Shown one piece after another: positions 30,401-37,129 of a stretch of 64,000 nucleotides of DNA. This DNA comes from Diorhabda sublineata (lineage: Eukaryota > Arthropoda > Insecta > Coleoptera > Chrysomelidae). Under the pieces are notes generated by a model. The model was not told where the DNA came from, ran no database searches, and saw nothing but the letters and a program-made list of their open reading frames with translations. Location of the stretch: assembly GCF_026230105.1 (NCBI RefSeq), contig NC_079476.1, positions 30,432,559 through 30,496,558 on the forward strand, read 5' to 3'. The stretch's first letter is position 1. Each line of letters begins with the position of its first letter. A program made the position numbers and the translations under genes.

Positions 30401-33400
30401 TTAACTCTTAGTAAATCTCTACAGTTTACTTTGACATACCCAACTTTAGATTTTATTCAAAGAAAGCCCAATTCACATAACCATAAAAGAATATTCAATT
30501 TTACAACCATAACCTTAAATGAGTTATCGTATCGTATCATCACTAAATGCTCATGCTGACGTTTTGTTTCAAATAAATTTTAATTCGAAATTATGGTTAA
30601 ATATCAACGTTATGTGGAGTAAAAACATTGCATTTGTCCTTCTTTTATATTTATTCAACATTTTAATCATGAAATGTTCATAAATGTTAATTTATATCTT
30701 TTCTATTCTCCGCCAAAGTAGCAGTAAATAGTTACAAAAAATAAAAAAGTGTAAATGTGGCAGCGGCACCCGCATCATTAGTATTGATGCGAATTGTTTC
30801 TGATGAACATGTTTCAAGACATAATCAATATTTATACCGTAAAATGGGGTGAATAGGAACAAAACTTCAATATTAATTTATAGTTGTATGAAAGCCAGTT
30901 CCTTTGATTAATTTTGGTGTTATGGGTTAACTATAGAATGAATAAGAATATTGTTTGGTTTTGTTCTGTTGGTAGCACTTATGTCTTTACATCATTGAAA
31001 AATTGTAAGAGCGCTTGTAGACGTCCGTTTTTTTCACCGGACAACGGACCGTCAATAAACGGTTGTTCTTGTAGTTAATTGTGTTGAACTGGTAGTCAGA
31101 GATTACGCACGTGTGAAATGAATAATAAGAAAAAAAACTCGTATTGGCCTACTATTTGTATAGGGTTTTCCAATAGGGACTTGAGAATTTTTGTGAACAA
31201 ACCTTTTCACTTAACATCGAACTGTCACTGTCGGTTTATTCAATAAACATAACCTTTCCACCTTGGTGAAGTACACGAAAGAACAAAGTCTGCAAATCTT
31301 AAAAATTAACTACAGAAATTCGGAGTCGGTGGCCGCTACTTTAAGGTTGTTAACTCCGATTTTCGATCGTAATTCTCGACCTAGTAGACAGGTAGTAACA
31401 AGTTTAGTGAAAAAGTTTGAGTCTACATATTCGTTGTGTGATGTCGCCGTGCCAGCGAGACTACGGGTTGGTCGAAAATATCGCTGCCGCTGAAACGTCC
31501 GTAGCAAATGATCCAAATCAGTCAATTCCACGGCGTTCTTAAGAGTTGTGCATCGCCAAGACCACTTTATGGCGAATTTTCCGTAAGGATCTTACTTTAC
31601 ACCCATATAAGATCAGGCTCATTCAAAAATTGAAGCCGATGGACCATTCGAAGCGACGTACGTTCTCCGATTGGGCTCTGGGAAAGATGCGCCAAGATGT
31701 CATTTCTGGCTCAATAGGTTTGTCAATAAACAAAATATGCGGTATTGGGCGGGTGAAAATCCACATGTGCTTAATGAAAAACTACTTCATCCACAAAAGA
31801 TAACTGTTTGTTGCGGTTTGCATGCCGGCGGCGTCAAGGGCCACGTTTTTTCACCGACGATAGTGGTCGTCACGTTACTGTGAATGGTGATAGTTATCGC
31901 GCCATGATTATCGATTATTTTTGGCCCAAATTGAAATATATGTACTCGGACAGCATGTGGTTTCAACAGGTCGGTACCATAAGCCACACAGCACACGTTA
32001 ACAATCGATTTATTGAAGAACAAGTTTGATGAGCGTGTTATCTCAAAAAAGGGACCAGTCGATTTGCCGCCTCGTTCGTGCGATTTAACGCATCTAGATT
32101 TTTTTCTTTGGGGCTACGTCAAGTCATTGGTCTATGCTAATAAGCCGACGACTTTGGAAGAGCTCAAAGCCAACATTGAACGTAAAATAGCAGCCGTTTC
32201 GGTCGAAATGTGTGGCCGAGTGGAAAATTGGGGCCAACTAATCAACCGCTGCAAACGTGCCCACGGTAGCCATATGAGCGAAGTCGAGTTCCATTCATAA
32301 ATGTTTTGAATGTACTTCAACTCGATAATAAAGTTTTTGAAATATCTCATTTTGTTTTGAAAAACGTTGTCAATTCCTTATTGGAAAACCCCTTATGAGA
32401 AGAAACAAAAAGAAATAGAAAAACGTAAATGGTCATTGTGGGTGCATCTTATATTATTGGAAAGGGAAGAATATGGCGCATTTCATACTCTTTTTACGCA
32501 GTTGGAAGACGATGAAACTGAATTTTACAATTACAATAGCAGTTATTTTTAAAAGAACTCAGAAAGACGACACTCCATTTGCAAAAAACAGGCAATACGT
32601 CGGGCAGCGTCAACACGCACTGATACAATGGTGTGGATGACCGCACTTTCTTACACCGGAACGGTGTTCGTCGCGCCGAGGGGAAGCGGTGGTGCATCCG
32701 GCGTATATTGTTCGCCGGACCGATGTCCGGTGCATGTACACACATCCATTATAAATCATACACCACCGCGAATCCGTTAAAAATCCGATGAGAAAAACGG
32801 ACGTCTACAAGCACTCTAACAGTTTCCACATGTTTTCTAATGTACACAAACTTTACCTGTAAGTGTGAAGCTGTTATTTATATACCTTATTTAGTATGCT
32901 ATCATTGTTATTCAAGTTGTCTTTTAGCATAAAACACTTTGTTTAATATATTATCTAAATAGTTCCCTGGCAACAATTTTTTTTAGTTGTGACATCACCA
33001 TTTTCTGAAGTGCAGGATAAATGGAACCACAGCTCTTTTTGTTCCCATTCACCCCACACCACGGACTGCTAAATTGGCAATTTATTGTTTATACTATATG
33101 AAATACATTTATATATTAAGTTATTTCATTCCATATATAATACAAAATCTCGAGGAAAGCATTATTCCGCCGAAATCAATTCTCCAAAGACATATAAAAT
33201 TGGGCGATCTTATTAAAAAAGTCTTTAATAAGTCGCTTACAAATATGTACAGACTGGTGTTGTCCAGTTGATGTAATCACACTAAGGCTTCTTTTCAAAG
33301 ACTTTCAAGATGAACAAGGTAAATCAGTCAAACGGTTTAAATAAAATTTCCTGGGAGGGATTTTGTAGTTTTCTTAACCGCCATTGCAAGGAATTATCTA

Positions 33401-35082
33401 CAAGAATGTGCCAGAATATCAAACGTCGAGAGCTGCTGTTCCCTAGGAGACCAACAGTGAATATTTTGATGAATTTGAAAAAGATATTCCCTCATCAAAT
33501 ATAATAAATTTCGATGAGACGAATTTGAGTAATGATCCCGGACGACGCGGCCAGAACTCAAGCAAGTCTTCAATATCGGTATAATGTGATGATGATATAC
33601 TACCTTATACCGTATACAAGGCGTGCAAGAACTATATGCCAGTTGATGAGTTGGTGATCCTACAAACTTCCGATACACCAGAACAAAATCGGGATGGTTC
33701 GATTTGTTTTGTTTTGCTGACTGGATGGAGACAATAGTGTTTCCTTATTGAAACAAAAAGAGATAGAAAAGTACCTCATTGGAGATAATTTTCCATCTCA
33801 TTTGTCTGTTGATATGATAAAGGTCTGCAAGGTGCAAGGAAAAAGACATTCATTTCGTTGCCTTTTTTCGTCCGATGAAGATCTCGAGGAGAAATATTTT
33901 GGAAGAATGGTAAAAAGGCTCTGGGAAAGGAGAGTCATCATTGTCAAAGGACAGATTCTCCTCAATTATAAAATGCCTTTTACGACATATTGAAGAAAGA
34001 AAATGTAATTTCAGGATTTTAAAAATGTGGCATAGGGCCTCTGAATTGTGAGAAAGTGCTTAAAATGCTACCCTCTACAGACAACACAAAAGATCAAGAC
34101 CATACCCCACGCCATGGCGATGATTGAAGCCTAAAAGGGAAAGGAAGAAAGTAACCGTGACAGCTGGGAAAAGTGTAGGAGTTTCAGACTTTGAATCTTA
34201 AAACGAAGACATAAATGCTCCTTCAACTAGAAAGAAAGCCGCAACACTTGAAGGGAAGAAAAAGAAAAGAAACCATTCAGACAGTATTCTTTACAAGATA
34301 GTGATGCTGACTTGGTGTTGTCATGTAAATCTAAAGATGAAACTGAGCTTGGATGAATGTCCGCAAATTATAGCGTTTCAATCGGCGACTTTTTACTTAT
34401 TAAAGTATTTGGAAAAACGCGAAAAAATTTACATCTTTTTGTTTAAGAGGTATAACCTGATAACGAGGGATACATTAGTTCCTTTTAGAAAAAAATCAAG
34501 CAATCTTATGGGCTTTTCCCAACTCAAGAGAATGCTTCTCTTAGTTCTAATGAAGTTGTATTGAACTATGTAGAGAGAATTGGAGCATCTAAATCTGCCA
34601 AATTCTTGAATTTTTTCATTTATCAATGAATTAAGTGCTTACACCATTCACTCACTCTTTTTCCTCTTACAAGAGAAGCGTGATGTTGTTGAACTTTTTT
34701 AGAATATAAATTACCTTATTTATACTTGTAAAATGTTTTACATTATCTACTCTAATCCCTGTAACTGTTCCTATTCACATCTACATGTTTTAAATAGAAA
34801 CACAATAACATTTTTAATAACATTGGGAACAGTAACATATTTGTTTACAAGATCTACAACTCAAAATCAAACAAAAAGTAGATAAATAATAGAGGAAATG
34901 TAAAATTGAAATTTGGTGCATTTCTCAATCAATTTTGATGTGCTATATCACTTAAGATACTAAAAAGTTTTCATATTCACCCCATTTTACAGTAATAAAC
35001 TGAAAATTTCACGTCTTGTAAATGTAGAAGCAATAAATAATGATTGTTATTAGAACTCACCTTCAACTTCGATTTCGCTCAT
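341..35082 (-). CDS. DNAI7: Axonemal dynein intermediate chain 7 (CASC1/IC97 family), 16 exons, 3' end outside window
   Basis: This family is a component of ciliary and flagellar inner-arm dynein (IC97 of Chlamydomonas I1 dynein, CASC1 in vertebrates). In an insect it most likely serves sperm tails and chordotonal cilia. The exons are 35061-35082, 27081-27269, 25589-25680, 25383-25526, 23784-23928, 19293-19336, 18969-19238, 13095-13235, 8397-8477, 7725-7924, 6400-6569, 5956-6171, 5605-5769, 2964-3120, 2691-2906 and 341-494. All junctions are GT-AG and phase-compatible, giving 2406 nt or 802 codons. Residues 1-212 are Lys/Glu/Ser-rich, 213-302 form a charged coiled coil, 303-500 resemble the family N-terminal domain, and 580-802 the C-terminal domain (motif LGGVYH, then YQAWEIKP). 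Vertebrate members have roughly 700 residues, so this one is longer at the N terminus. The terminal part and stop lie left of position 1. Identification rests on recalled family sequence. Confidence 0.93.
495..2690. other. DNAI7 intron 15, mostly unassigned
   Basis: No coding similarity recognised. It contains the interleaved inverted repeats at 1640-1685 and a locally GC-richer patch around 1940-2340 of unknown origin. Confidence 0.5.
1640..1685. repeat. Interleaved inverted repeats (A-B-A'-B')
   Basis: CGAAACAATCGG (1640-1651) is matched by its perfect reverse complement at 1664-1675. CTCTGTGAC (1655-1663) is matched by its perfect reverse complement at 1677-1685. The two pairs interleave, as in an H-type pseudoknot. 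Confidence 0.85.
2691..2906 (-). CDS. DNAI7: DNAI7 exon 15
   Basis: Residues 679-751: WPKHVIFLELPLVCIWDD, then FGIFGL and LPYQAWEIKPEE. It matches the human ENVIFFEDPVVVRWD...LPYQSWELRP part. Acceptor AATTCTAG, donor GTAAGG, phase 2/2. Confidence 0.95.
2964..3120 (-). CDS. DNAI7: DNAI7 exon 14
   Basis: Residues 627-679: FVPKQLEHVDFFTSYTPPVP, an acidic helix and ISLT. It aligns with the human segment from YPPETTEEF to VTLEVH. The donor GTGAAT is followed by a 57-nt intron; phase 1 in, 2 out. Confidence 0.88.
3230..3695 (-). mobile_element. Mariner transposase relic (SETMAR-type)
   Basis: The minus strand reads in several frames as a mariner DD34D-type transposase: SVFWDARGIIFIDYLEKGKT, LFHQENAPHH, YAPYSPDL, then a short C-terminal part. 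The usual catalytic QDNAP is QENAP, and frameshifts break the frame. It lies in a DNAI7 intron and abuts a LINE fragment. Confidence 0.8.
3696..4195 (+). mobile_element. Non-LTR retrotransposon 3' fragment
   Basis: The 3' end of a reverse transcriptase ORF is visible: YYIWPILSYGVEMWSLKV, EAMEMWLLRRLLPISWTEH, VTNEEVL-like text, then after a (GA)n run and frameshifts KIDRRRGPGRKQHSWLRN. A short GAA-type tail ends it near 4195, as in many insect LINEs. Confidence 0.75.
4745..5130 (-). mobile_element. Mariner transposase relic
   Basis: The minus strand reads ICAQFENDVDFLNRVVTMDE, WVHFYDSETKQQSMEWRH, then FRVQKSAGKALASVFWDYHG and FLDKGRTIT, a central mariner segment with the first catalytic Asp. 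Both ends are missing. It is a different lineage from the copy at 3230-3695. Confidence 0.85.
5605..5769 (-). CDS. DNAI7: DNAI7 exon 13, core of C-terminal domain
   Basis: Residues 572-627, with LPQNVVNLRKYVILGGVYHI and PPQPQDYVILDLN. This is the clearest family signature (V.L..F..LGGVYH.D.L.LP.QP). Acceptor TTATTTTCAG, donor GTAAGT, phase 1/1. Confidence 0.95.
5956..6171 (-). CDS. DNAI7: DNAI7 exon 12
   Basis: Residues 500-572. A charged start (LKESCKKEWRIKLQYKYDNR) is followed by an acidic, Pro-rich linker of the kind found at the variable middle of CASC1 proteins. Acceptor TTTTTTTAG, donor GTATGT, phase 1/1. Confidence 0.88.
6400..6569 (-). CDS. DNAI7: DNAI7 exon 11
   Basis: Residues 443-500, PRIDITFKNLNGLQVILPAT and a region ending MNLTYDHLSD. 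This matches the family IGFEIPRILA...HTHYDHVS segment. Acceptor TTATTTCAG, donor GTAGTA, phase 2 in and 1 out. Confidence 0.9.
6930..7270. repeat. Diverged tandem duplication, about 130-nt matching parts
   Basis: Around 6930-7060 and 7138-7270 the same order of words recurs: GTTTAACC(G/A)GCAAT, GAGGCTATT, TTACAAA(C/T)AAATTA, and AAGATG(T/A)CACTTCAAAT. The copies differ by many substitutions and small indels. Their origin is not recognised. Confidence 0.6.
7309..7690 (+). mobile_element. Tigger/pogo-like element remnant
   Basis: CAGTAGAGTGTCGATTATA at 7309 resembles Tigger terminal repeats. At 7491 a start codon is followed by SFKRKLIVLSFSDKFKILDQ, the N-terminal helix-turn-helix (CENP-B type) of Tigger/Jerky transposases. 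The frame then breaks and the DDE part is absent. It ends just before DNAI7 exon 10. Confidence 0.6.
7725..7924 (-). CDS. DNAI7: DNAI7 exon 10
   Basis: Residues 377-443: a helix (IRQLYIEHQQMSLDVATYRL) followed by a beta-like segment (DPYVTLCLWLRVQLPTPLPN). Acceptor GATGTTTTAG, donor GTAAGT, phase 0 in and 2 out. It corresponds to the LYVWANL..NPR region of the vertebrate protein. Confidence 0.9.
7925..8396. other. DNAI7 intron, nothing recognised
   Basis: AT-rich intron between exons 10 and 9 with no coding or repeat signal I can name. Confidence 0.5.
8397..8477 (-). CDS. DNAI7: DNAI7 exon 9
   Basis: 27 codons, LIGSLEELITMPPEAD and a Lys/Trp-rich end. It resembles the LIEKLKFILLETPP segment of vertebrate CASC1. 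Acceptor TTTCAAG, donor GTAAGT, phase 0/0. Confidence 0.88.
8611..9618 (-). mobile_element. Nearly full-length decayed mariner
   Basis: The ends are imperfect inverted repeats: GAGGGTTGATATTTAAGTTT at 8613 and, on the minus strand, GGTGGCTACTTAAGTTTCC at the other end. Between them the minus strand shows FYDFRNGLYQQNYDD, STFGDEASSRATVFRWFSDV and, at the 3' end, SEWNECFDNWFKCMQKCIDP. All are mariner (Mos1-like) landmarks, with many stops and frameshifts. Confidence 0.8.
10290..11075 (+). mobile_element. DDE_3-type transposase relic, plus strand
   Basis: The N-terminal part has a helix-turn-helix-like LGIGKSVIYRVIEEDKYGKF. After several breaks the sequence reads KKIYFYSKKRMETRLP, then HIDVTWINMGHTPN and FTFESTRFCDNYEEMNAD. 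The order matches an insect IS630/Tc1-mariner-related transposase family in which Y(L/V)DETW(V/I)N.GHT carries the first catalytic Asp. Here the pair is DVT, so the Glu after Asp is lost. Confidence 0.6.
11750..12690 (-). mobile_element. DDE_3-type transposase relic, minus strand, same family as 10290-11075
   Basis: The minus strand encodes an N-terminal part with DAKAANISEVCSSSVYRIVR and a C-terminal part with HQTIVEAELLEIVKE followed by a region ending LQVESLIINVDE. These are the two ends of the family seen at 10290-11075. The catalytic middle is missing. The opposite orientation argues for independent insertion or an inversion. Confidence 0.5.
13095..13235 (-). CDS. DNAI7: DNAI7 exon 8, family N-terminal domain
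   Basis: 47 codons starting at a conserved Trp (WKLFVECGNLPNP, then QMNTYLHIWEDE). It resembles the family pattern W..Y..CDG.PDP...E.NTF..LW. I end it at donor AAG|GTAAGG. Reading on would give an ORF that does not fit the phase of exon 9. Confidence 0.9.
13900..14560 (+). mobile_element. MULE transposase relic
   Basis: Conceptual translation with several frame changes gives a DG.FSFCP-like MDRIFSFCK segment, then IALMWVWPDVKVSDTRMGFK (the usual VFP.A.V.GC.FH stretch), FCDYLLEKSSS and, at the end, SFHANFNSSLYKKHSFIYVF. This is the insect Mutator-like (MULE) transposase order. No terminal repeats were identified. Confidence 0.65.
14570..16465. repeat. Long diverged inverted repeat enclosing a LINE piece
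   Basis: Arms at about 14570-15045 and 16000-16465 are reverse complements with many differences. The best segment is GCTGTTGTTTGAAAGAGCTT (14821-14840), matched on the minus strand at about 16217-16236. Further matches occur near AAGTGCCACTTAAT and GAGATATCT(T/C)AAGAAATG. The interior holds the LINE fragment 15310-15960. Confidence 0.65.
15310..15960 (-). mobile_element. LINE reverse transcriptase fragment
   Basis: The minus strand carries the RT catalytic box in GIKILCYADDAILIAESEDD, preceded by GNSLNPLLFNLIM-like text. After breaks it reads LETAEIRILRRITGNTLGDR and VCRPQKRWSDNIT, the C-terminal thumb/tail of an insect non-LTR ORF2. It is the same family as 22290-22915. Both ends are lost. 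Confidence 0.85.
16470..17380. other. Intron stretch, no gene recognised
   Basis: A short inverted repeat TTTACTAGTC / GACTAGTAAA lies near 16723-16772. Positions 17150-17340 are more GC-rich than the surroundings. Nothing coding was seen. Confidence 0.4.
17388..18540 (+). mobile_element. Pogo-like transposon relic with internal deletion
   Basis: GTGCACCGGGGTAAGTGGAAC near 17390 has the look of this family's terminal repeat. An ATG at 17818 opens VRTYVRKKELPKYSKQTLKA (pogo N-terminal helix-turn-helix). Later frames read ENIKVIEKWGFGLSKKEGLT, YKIDETSFCLDPSRIKVV (first catalytic Asp), GSGKENITVLWQ and LPPHTTHVLQPMDLSVF. The middle of the DDE domain is deleted and frameshifts are numerous. The right end was not located. 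Confidence 0.75.
18969..19238 (-). CDS. DNAI7: DNAI7 exon 7, coiled coil
   Basis: 90 codons (residues 213-302), phase 0/0, acceptor TTGTTACAG, donor GTGAGT. The product is a continuous charged helix (KSSGKKKKDRN, then repeated Glu/Ala/Arg/Leu) ending REEEE. This matches the long N-terminal helix that precedes the conserved Trp in CASC1 proteins. Confidence 0.9.
19293..19336 (-). CDS. DNAI7: DNAI7 exon 6 (microexon)
   Basis: A 44-nt exon encoding ITEKEEGKESKKKK, acceptor CCTGCAG, donor GTTTCC (weak). It links phase 1 of exon 5 to phase 0 of exon 7 across a 54-nt intron, continuing the Lys/Glu-rich N terminus. Confidence 0.7.
19820..20320 (+). mobile_element. Jockey-like LINE reverse transcriptase fragment
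   Basis: Relic text SVRRSSSLSGAL is followed by LKNKTQAIFFEKIRK and TTKAKYLNVILNQELTFKDH, matching NP.KTQAI.F.....AKYLGV.LD..LTW..H of arthropod LINE RTs. It is broken at both ends and located in a DNAI7 intron. Confidence 0.7.
21290..22215 (-). mobile_element. Crypton (tyrosine recombinase transposon) relic 1
   Basis: The minus strand runs from LDPKSSTLWSIYSKLKGTLM and YSKFNAFLKYKSVGYRPKKS through VALIFGIAGALRREE (first catalytic Arg of the recombinase) to a decayed YRYRFKNS segment and the end VAEGCIDDS-like, then NNAHNCTFNITI. It covers most of the protein length with several frameshifts. At 21961-21933 a 29-nt GTAAGC...CAG interruption sits just before VALIFG. Confidence 0.75.
22265..22915 (-). 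mobile_element. LINE 3' fragment with (GAA)n tail
   Basis: The minus strand reads KSVEQVMSFKYLGVNITSNR, then WRNKFLSIESKTRIYKTCVR, RPVMTYAIET, RSITGKTLRDRIRSNEIRR and RPPGRPPKRWYESW, the C-terminal third of a non-LTR ORF2. A GAA microsatellite (about 22275-22300) follows, the typical 3' tail of this group. One frame change separates two otherwise open segments. Confidence 0.85.
23080..23783. other. Intron stretch, nothing coding
   Basis: AT-rich. AACGGACGTAGAAAAAA at about 23223 is the reverse complement of TTTTTTCTACGTCCGT near 21259, so these short inverted repeats bracket the Crypton plus LINE block. Confidence 0.45.
23784..23928 (-). CDS. DNAI7: DNAI7 exon 5, Lys then Glu-rich
   Basis: Residues 150-198: a basic block (KPPKKPKKEKKGKSKK), an acidic block (KPEEEEED), then a short hydrophobic segment. 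Acceptor CAAATTGAG is poor but the phase (0) fits exon 4, and the donor GTAAGG is good (phase 1). Low-complexity sequence makes homology uninformative here; splice phases carry the call. Confidence 0.7.
23929..25382. other. DNAI7 intron, nothing recognised
   Basis: About 1.45 kb of AT-rich sequence without coding or repeat similarity I can name. Confidence 0.5.
25383..25526 (-). CDS. DNAI7: DNAI7 exon 4, acidic/Ser-rich
   Basis: 48 codons, residues 102-149, phase 0 at both ends. Starts DDEESYSSGSSTPEEEKQ and ends in an acidic IDEDGIDIGAELDK stretch. The acceptor is ACATTTAG. The donor GTACTT is weak, so the end could be shifted. Confidence 0.75.
25589..25680 (-). CDS. DNAI7: DNAI7 exon 3, Ser/Lys-rich
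   Basis: Encodes residues 71-101 (GAGSSKTLKSKPSKIKSKSK and a short hydrophobic end). Enters in phase 1 and leaves in phase 0. It is needed to reconcile the phases of exons 2 and 4, which is the main support. The donor is GTATAC and the next intron is only 62 nt. Confidence 0.75.
26430..26940 (+). mobile_element. Mariner transposase 3' relic
   Basis: On the plus strand a decayed frame contains YHDNAPAPFNS (second catalytic Asp), HHTPYSPVLAS (third Asp position changed to Val) and C-terminal text ending in a FEYWK-like motif. The order is that of SETMAR-type mariners. It lies in the intron between DNAI7 exons 2 and 3. Confidence 0.6.
27081..27269 (-). CDS. DNAI7: DNAI7 exon 2, basic linker
   Basis: Encodes residues 8-71. 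It begins SEVPDGKQKRKKGKKK, a strongly basic run, then continues as an uncharged Gln/Ser/Thr-rich stretch. Acceptor TTCCTATAG, donor GTCAGT; phase 1 in and out. The basic run matches the Lys-rich N-terminal tip usual in this family. Confidence 0.8.
27270..30836. other. DNAI7 first intron, left part, nothing recognised
   Basis: About 3.5 kb of AT-rich sequence. I see no ORF with family similarity and no clear terminal repeats. Confidence 0.45.
31009..32816 (+). mobile_element. PIF/Harbinger relic, middle layer of the nest
   Basis: Terminal repeats GAGCGCTTGTAGACGTCCG (31009) and its near-complement CGGACGTCTACAAGCACTC (ending 32816) are flanked by TAA on both sides, the 3-bp duplication of PIF/Harbinger. 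Without the inserted mariner about 580 bp remain. An N-terminal transposase piece survives: KEIEKRKWSLWVHLILLERE, then EYGAFHTLFTQLEDDE, like the HARBI1-type WWVHP...GE(Y/F)H.L. motif. Confidence 0.7.
31163..32391 (+). mobile_element. Mariner-family element, innermost layer of the nest
   Basis: Inverted ends GGGTTTTCCAATAGGGAC and, at the right, the complement of GGGTTTTCCAATAAGGA. The transposase is in three frames: YTKEQSLQILKINYRNSESV and VSRQVVTSLVKKFE-like text; TTLWRIFRKDLTLHPYKIRL; FVNKQNMRYWAGENPHVL; MWFQQVGTISHTA; PPRSCDLTHLDFFLWGYVKS. Several frameshifts and a partly lost first Asp motif make it inactive. The second catalytic Asp after QQ is Val (GTC at 31970). Confidence 0.85.
35061..35082 (-). 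CDS. DNAI7: DNAI7 exon 1 (start codon)
   Basis: The exon has seven codons plus one base, MSEIEVE, followed by a strong donor GTGAGT. It ends in phase 1 and joins exon 2 to make an Ala codon. I chose this start because it is the only ATG before a good donor whose phase fits the next exon. No TATA box is visible just upstream. The following intron is 7.8 kb, the longest of the gene. Confidence 0.75.
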
Positions 35083-37129
35083 ATTTAATATTTACAATTG
35101 GTATGTACAGAAAATTAATTTATGAATTTGTTAATTCAAGACTTTTGAAAGTTCATTTATAATAATAAACGATTTGACATAAATATTATTAAGCTGGTTT
35201 CACACAAAACATATACTGCAAATACACGGCGCAGACGTGTCATAAATATGGCAACTAATCCGGAAGATATTTAGATTAAAACTGAAATCAGTGAGTGCTC
35301 TAATCAGTGGTGTTGTCGAGCTGGAATGCTCCGGAACGTCGTTCCGGTACTTCCTTTTTGGACAGGAACGCGCTCCGGAACTAAAAATGATTTCTGATAA
35401 CGAGAATTGGCTGACGTATTGAAAAAAAAATTAAAAAGAATTTTTTTTCTAAATTTTGACGAATTTTTATATGTATCATTATAAACAAGGTATGAACCGA
35501 ATCCGAAACGGAACAAAAGTCGGAACTAACCGGCTTGTTTCTCCGAAACGTCAACCGGAGTCCAGAACGTTTTTTTTTTCTGCTGATCCGGAACTCGAAC
35601 CGAACCGAAACAAATACGTGAACCGTGAACTAATTAAACTTTATTTATAAAGTTTAATTTATTAAACTTTATTTAAATTAAACTTTATTTATAATAAACA
35701 TTAGAAGAAAAAAATATAAAATTTTAAAGAAGATTCCATACATAAATTTTAATGCAAGCGGCCCACGGACCGTACGTCTGGTATAGTTTATTGCCATACC
35801 CAAATGGGTCTGCGGCTAATGCTAAGAATTTTTATTATACGTTTGTTGTGAACTAGAATTTCCAGATGTTGGTTTCCAGTATTGGTAGATGTTTTAAACT
35901 TTATGAGTTTATTACAGTGATGCTAAGAAAAATGCCGACAAACGAACCGATTTTCATCCCAAATGTGCATTGCTGGGAAACTCCCATCTTTGTAGTTTTT
36001 ACATTTCCCACCCTTAGTGTAAAAGTTTGAGTATTTGATACCATTTTTTTTATCAGTGTCAAACCATCTTTGCGACAGAACATTTATAGAAAGTGGAAGT
36101 TTTAGTTAGTGAATAAGTGCCACACAAAACTATTGTATGCATTAAAACCTTTATTACATACAATGTAATAATAAGATTAATAAGTACTACTGTTATCAAA
36201 ATATTCTATGCACGCTACCTTTTGGCGCCTGTCAATTTCAATCAGTACGAAAGACGATGAAAGCACAACACCATCAACAACAATGAAGCCACTGAAATTG
36301 AGCTAAATTTGGAAATAGTGAGTCAGACGTGGATTAGGCCTACTGGGGATACCACGATAAAAAACGCGCTTTTGTAGGACATTGTAGGAAATTTTTCTAT
36401 AATTATTTTGTATGAATATGTTTTTCCTGTAAAATGCGTCAAAAAGGAGTTATTATAAAATAAAATAAAAAATATATATATAATAAAATAGCTGACTATC
36501 AAAATGCCCGTAAACTTTCCAGGTAACCTCTATTTTTTCAACCAAATGAATGTACTACTAATAGACTAATTATTGTTATTGTTAAACAAATATACCTACA
36601 TTACTGTTTTATTCATAAATCTCTAGTGTGATTACATTGCTATATAAAACTTTAAAAATAATATATATAATTGGAGTTTATGATTTTTTTATTGTTACTT
36701 ACCATTTTTATATATTTTAGTGTTTAGTCGACACAAAATATTAGGAATTATATGTGAACGTTTGGAAATTATTGATCAAACACATATTCCCACAAATATT
36801 ATCAGTATAGTACTTACTTGTGTAGATTTTCACAATGTATAAAAGAATTAAATATATTAATATTAAAATTTTTTCATAACTAACTATAATACTTAATTAG
36901 TTATTCGTTTTTTTTCCAATTATAATATAATTTAAGTAATTAGATCAATTTTTTCGTTTGGTTATAATAAATCAAAAATTTGGTATTGGATATTATTATA
37001 TTCATTTTTTTATTTATTAATACTCTCAAATACTTTTTGTTTTAATATTTTAGATCATACACGTTTTGAAATTAATTAGTTATTATTATTATATTTCTTT
37101 TCTTTCTGATGTTAATTTTATATGAAGCT
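35083..37129. other. Upstream of DNAI7, no gene recognised
   Basis: No TATA box precedes the DNAI7 start. TTCCGG-rich words between 35320 and 35620 suggest a decayed element, but no second end was found. Three near-copies of AAACTTTATTTA occur at 35637-35695. 36450-37070 is extremely AT-rich. Confidence 0.4.
35637..35699. repeat. Short AT-rich repeat cluster
   Basis: TAAACTTTATTTA-like words occur three times, with intervening reverse-complement words TAAAGTTTAA, making the block partly palindromic. Confidence 0.6.

Larger units (their letters stand above)
30837..34992 (+). mobile_element. Pogo-like DNA transposon, outermost of three nested elements
   Basis: Terminal inverted repeats CCGTAAAATGGGGTGAATA (30837) and CTGTAAAATGGGGTGAATA (complement, ending 34992) are each flanked by TA, the expected target duplication. 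The transposase relic (about 33300-34650, plus strand) reads NIKRRELLFPRR, then NFDETNLSNDPGRR with the first catalytic Asp, and IGDNFPSHLSVDMIKVC with the second. Frameshifts are many. A Harbinger relic (31009-32816) is inserted near the left end, and that itself contains a mariner. Confidence 0.8.

Noticed and set aside
35306..35620. Possible hAT-type end (CAGTGGTGTTG) with TTCCGG repeats
   Set aside because: No complementary second end or target duplication found within several kb.
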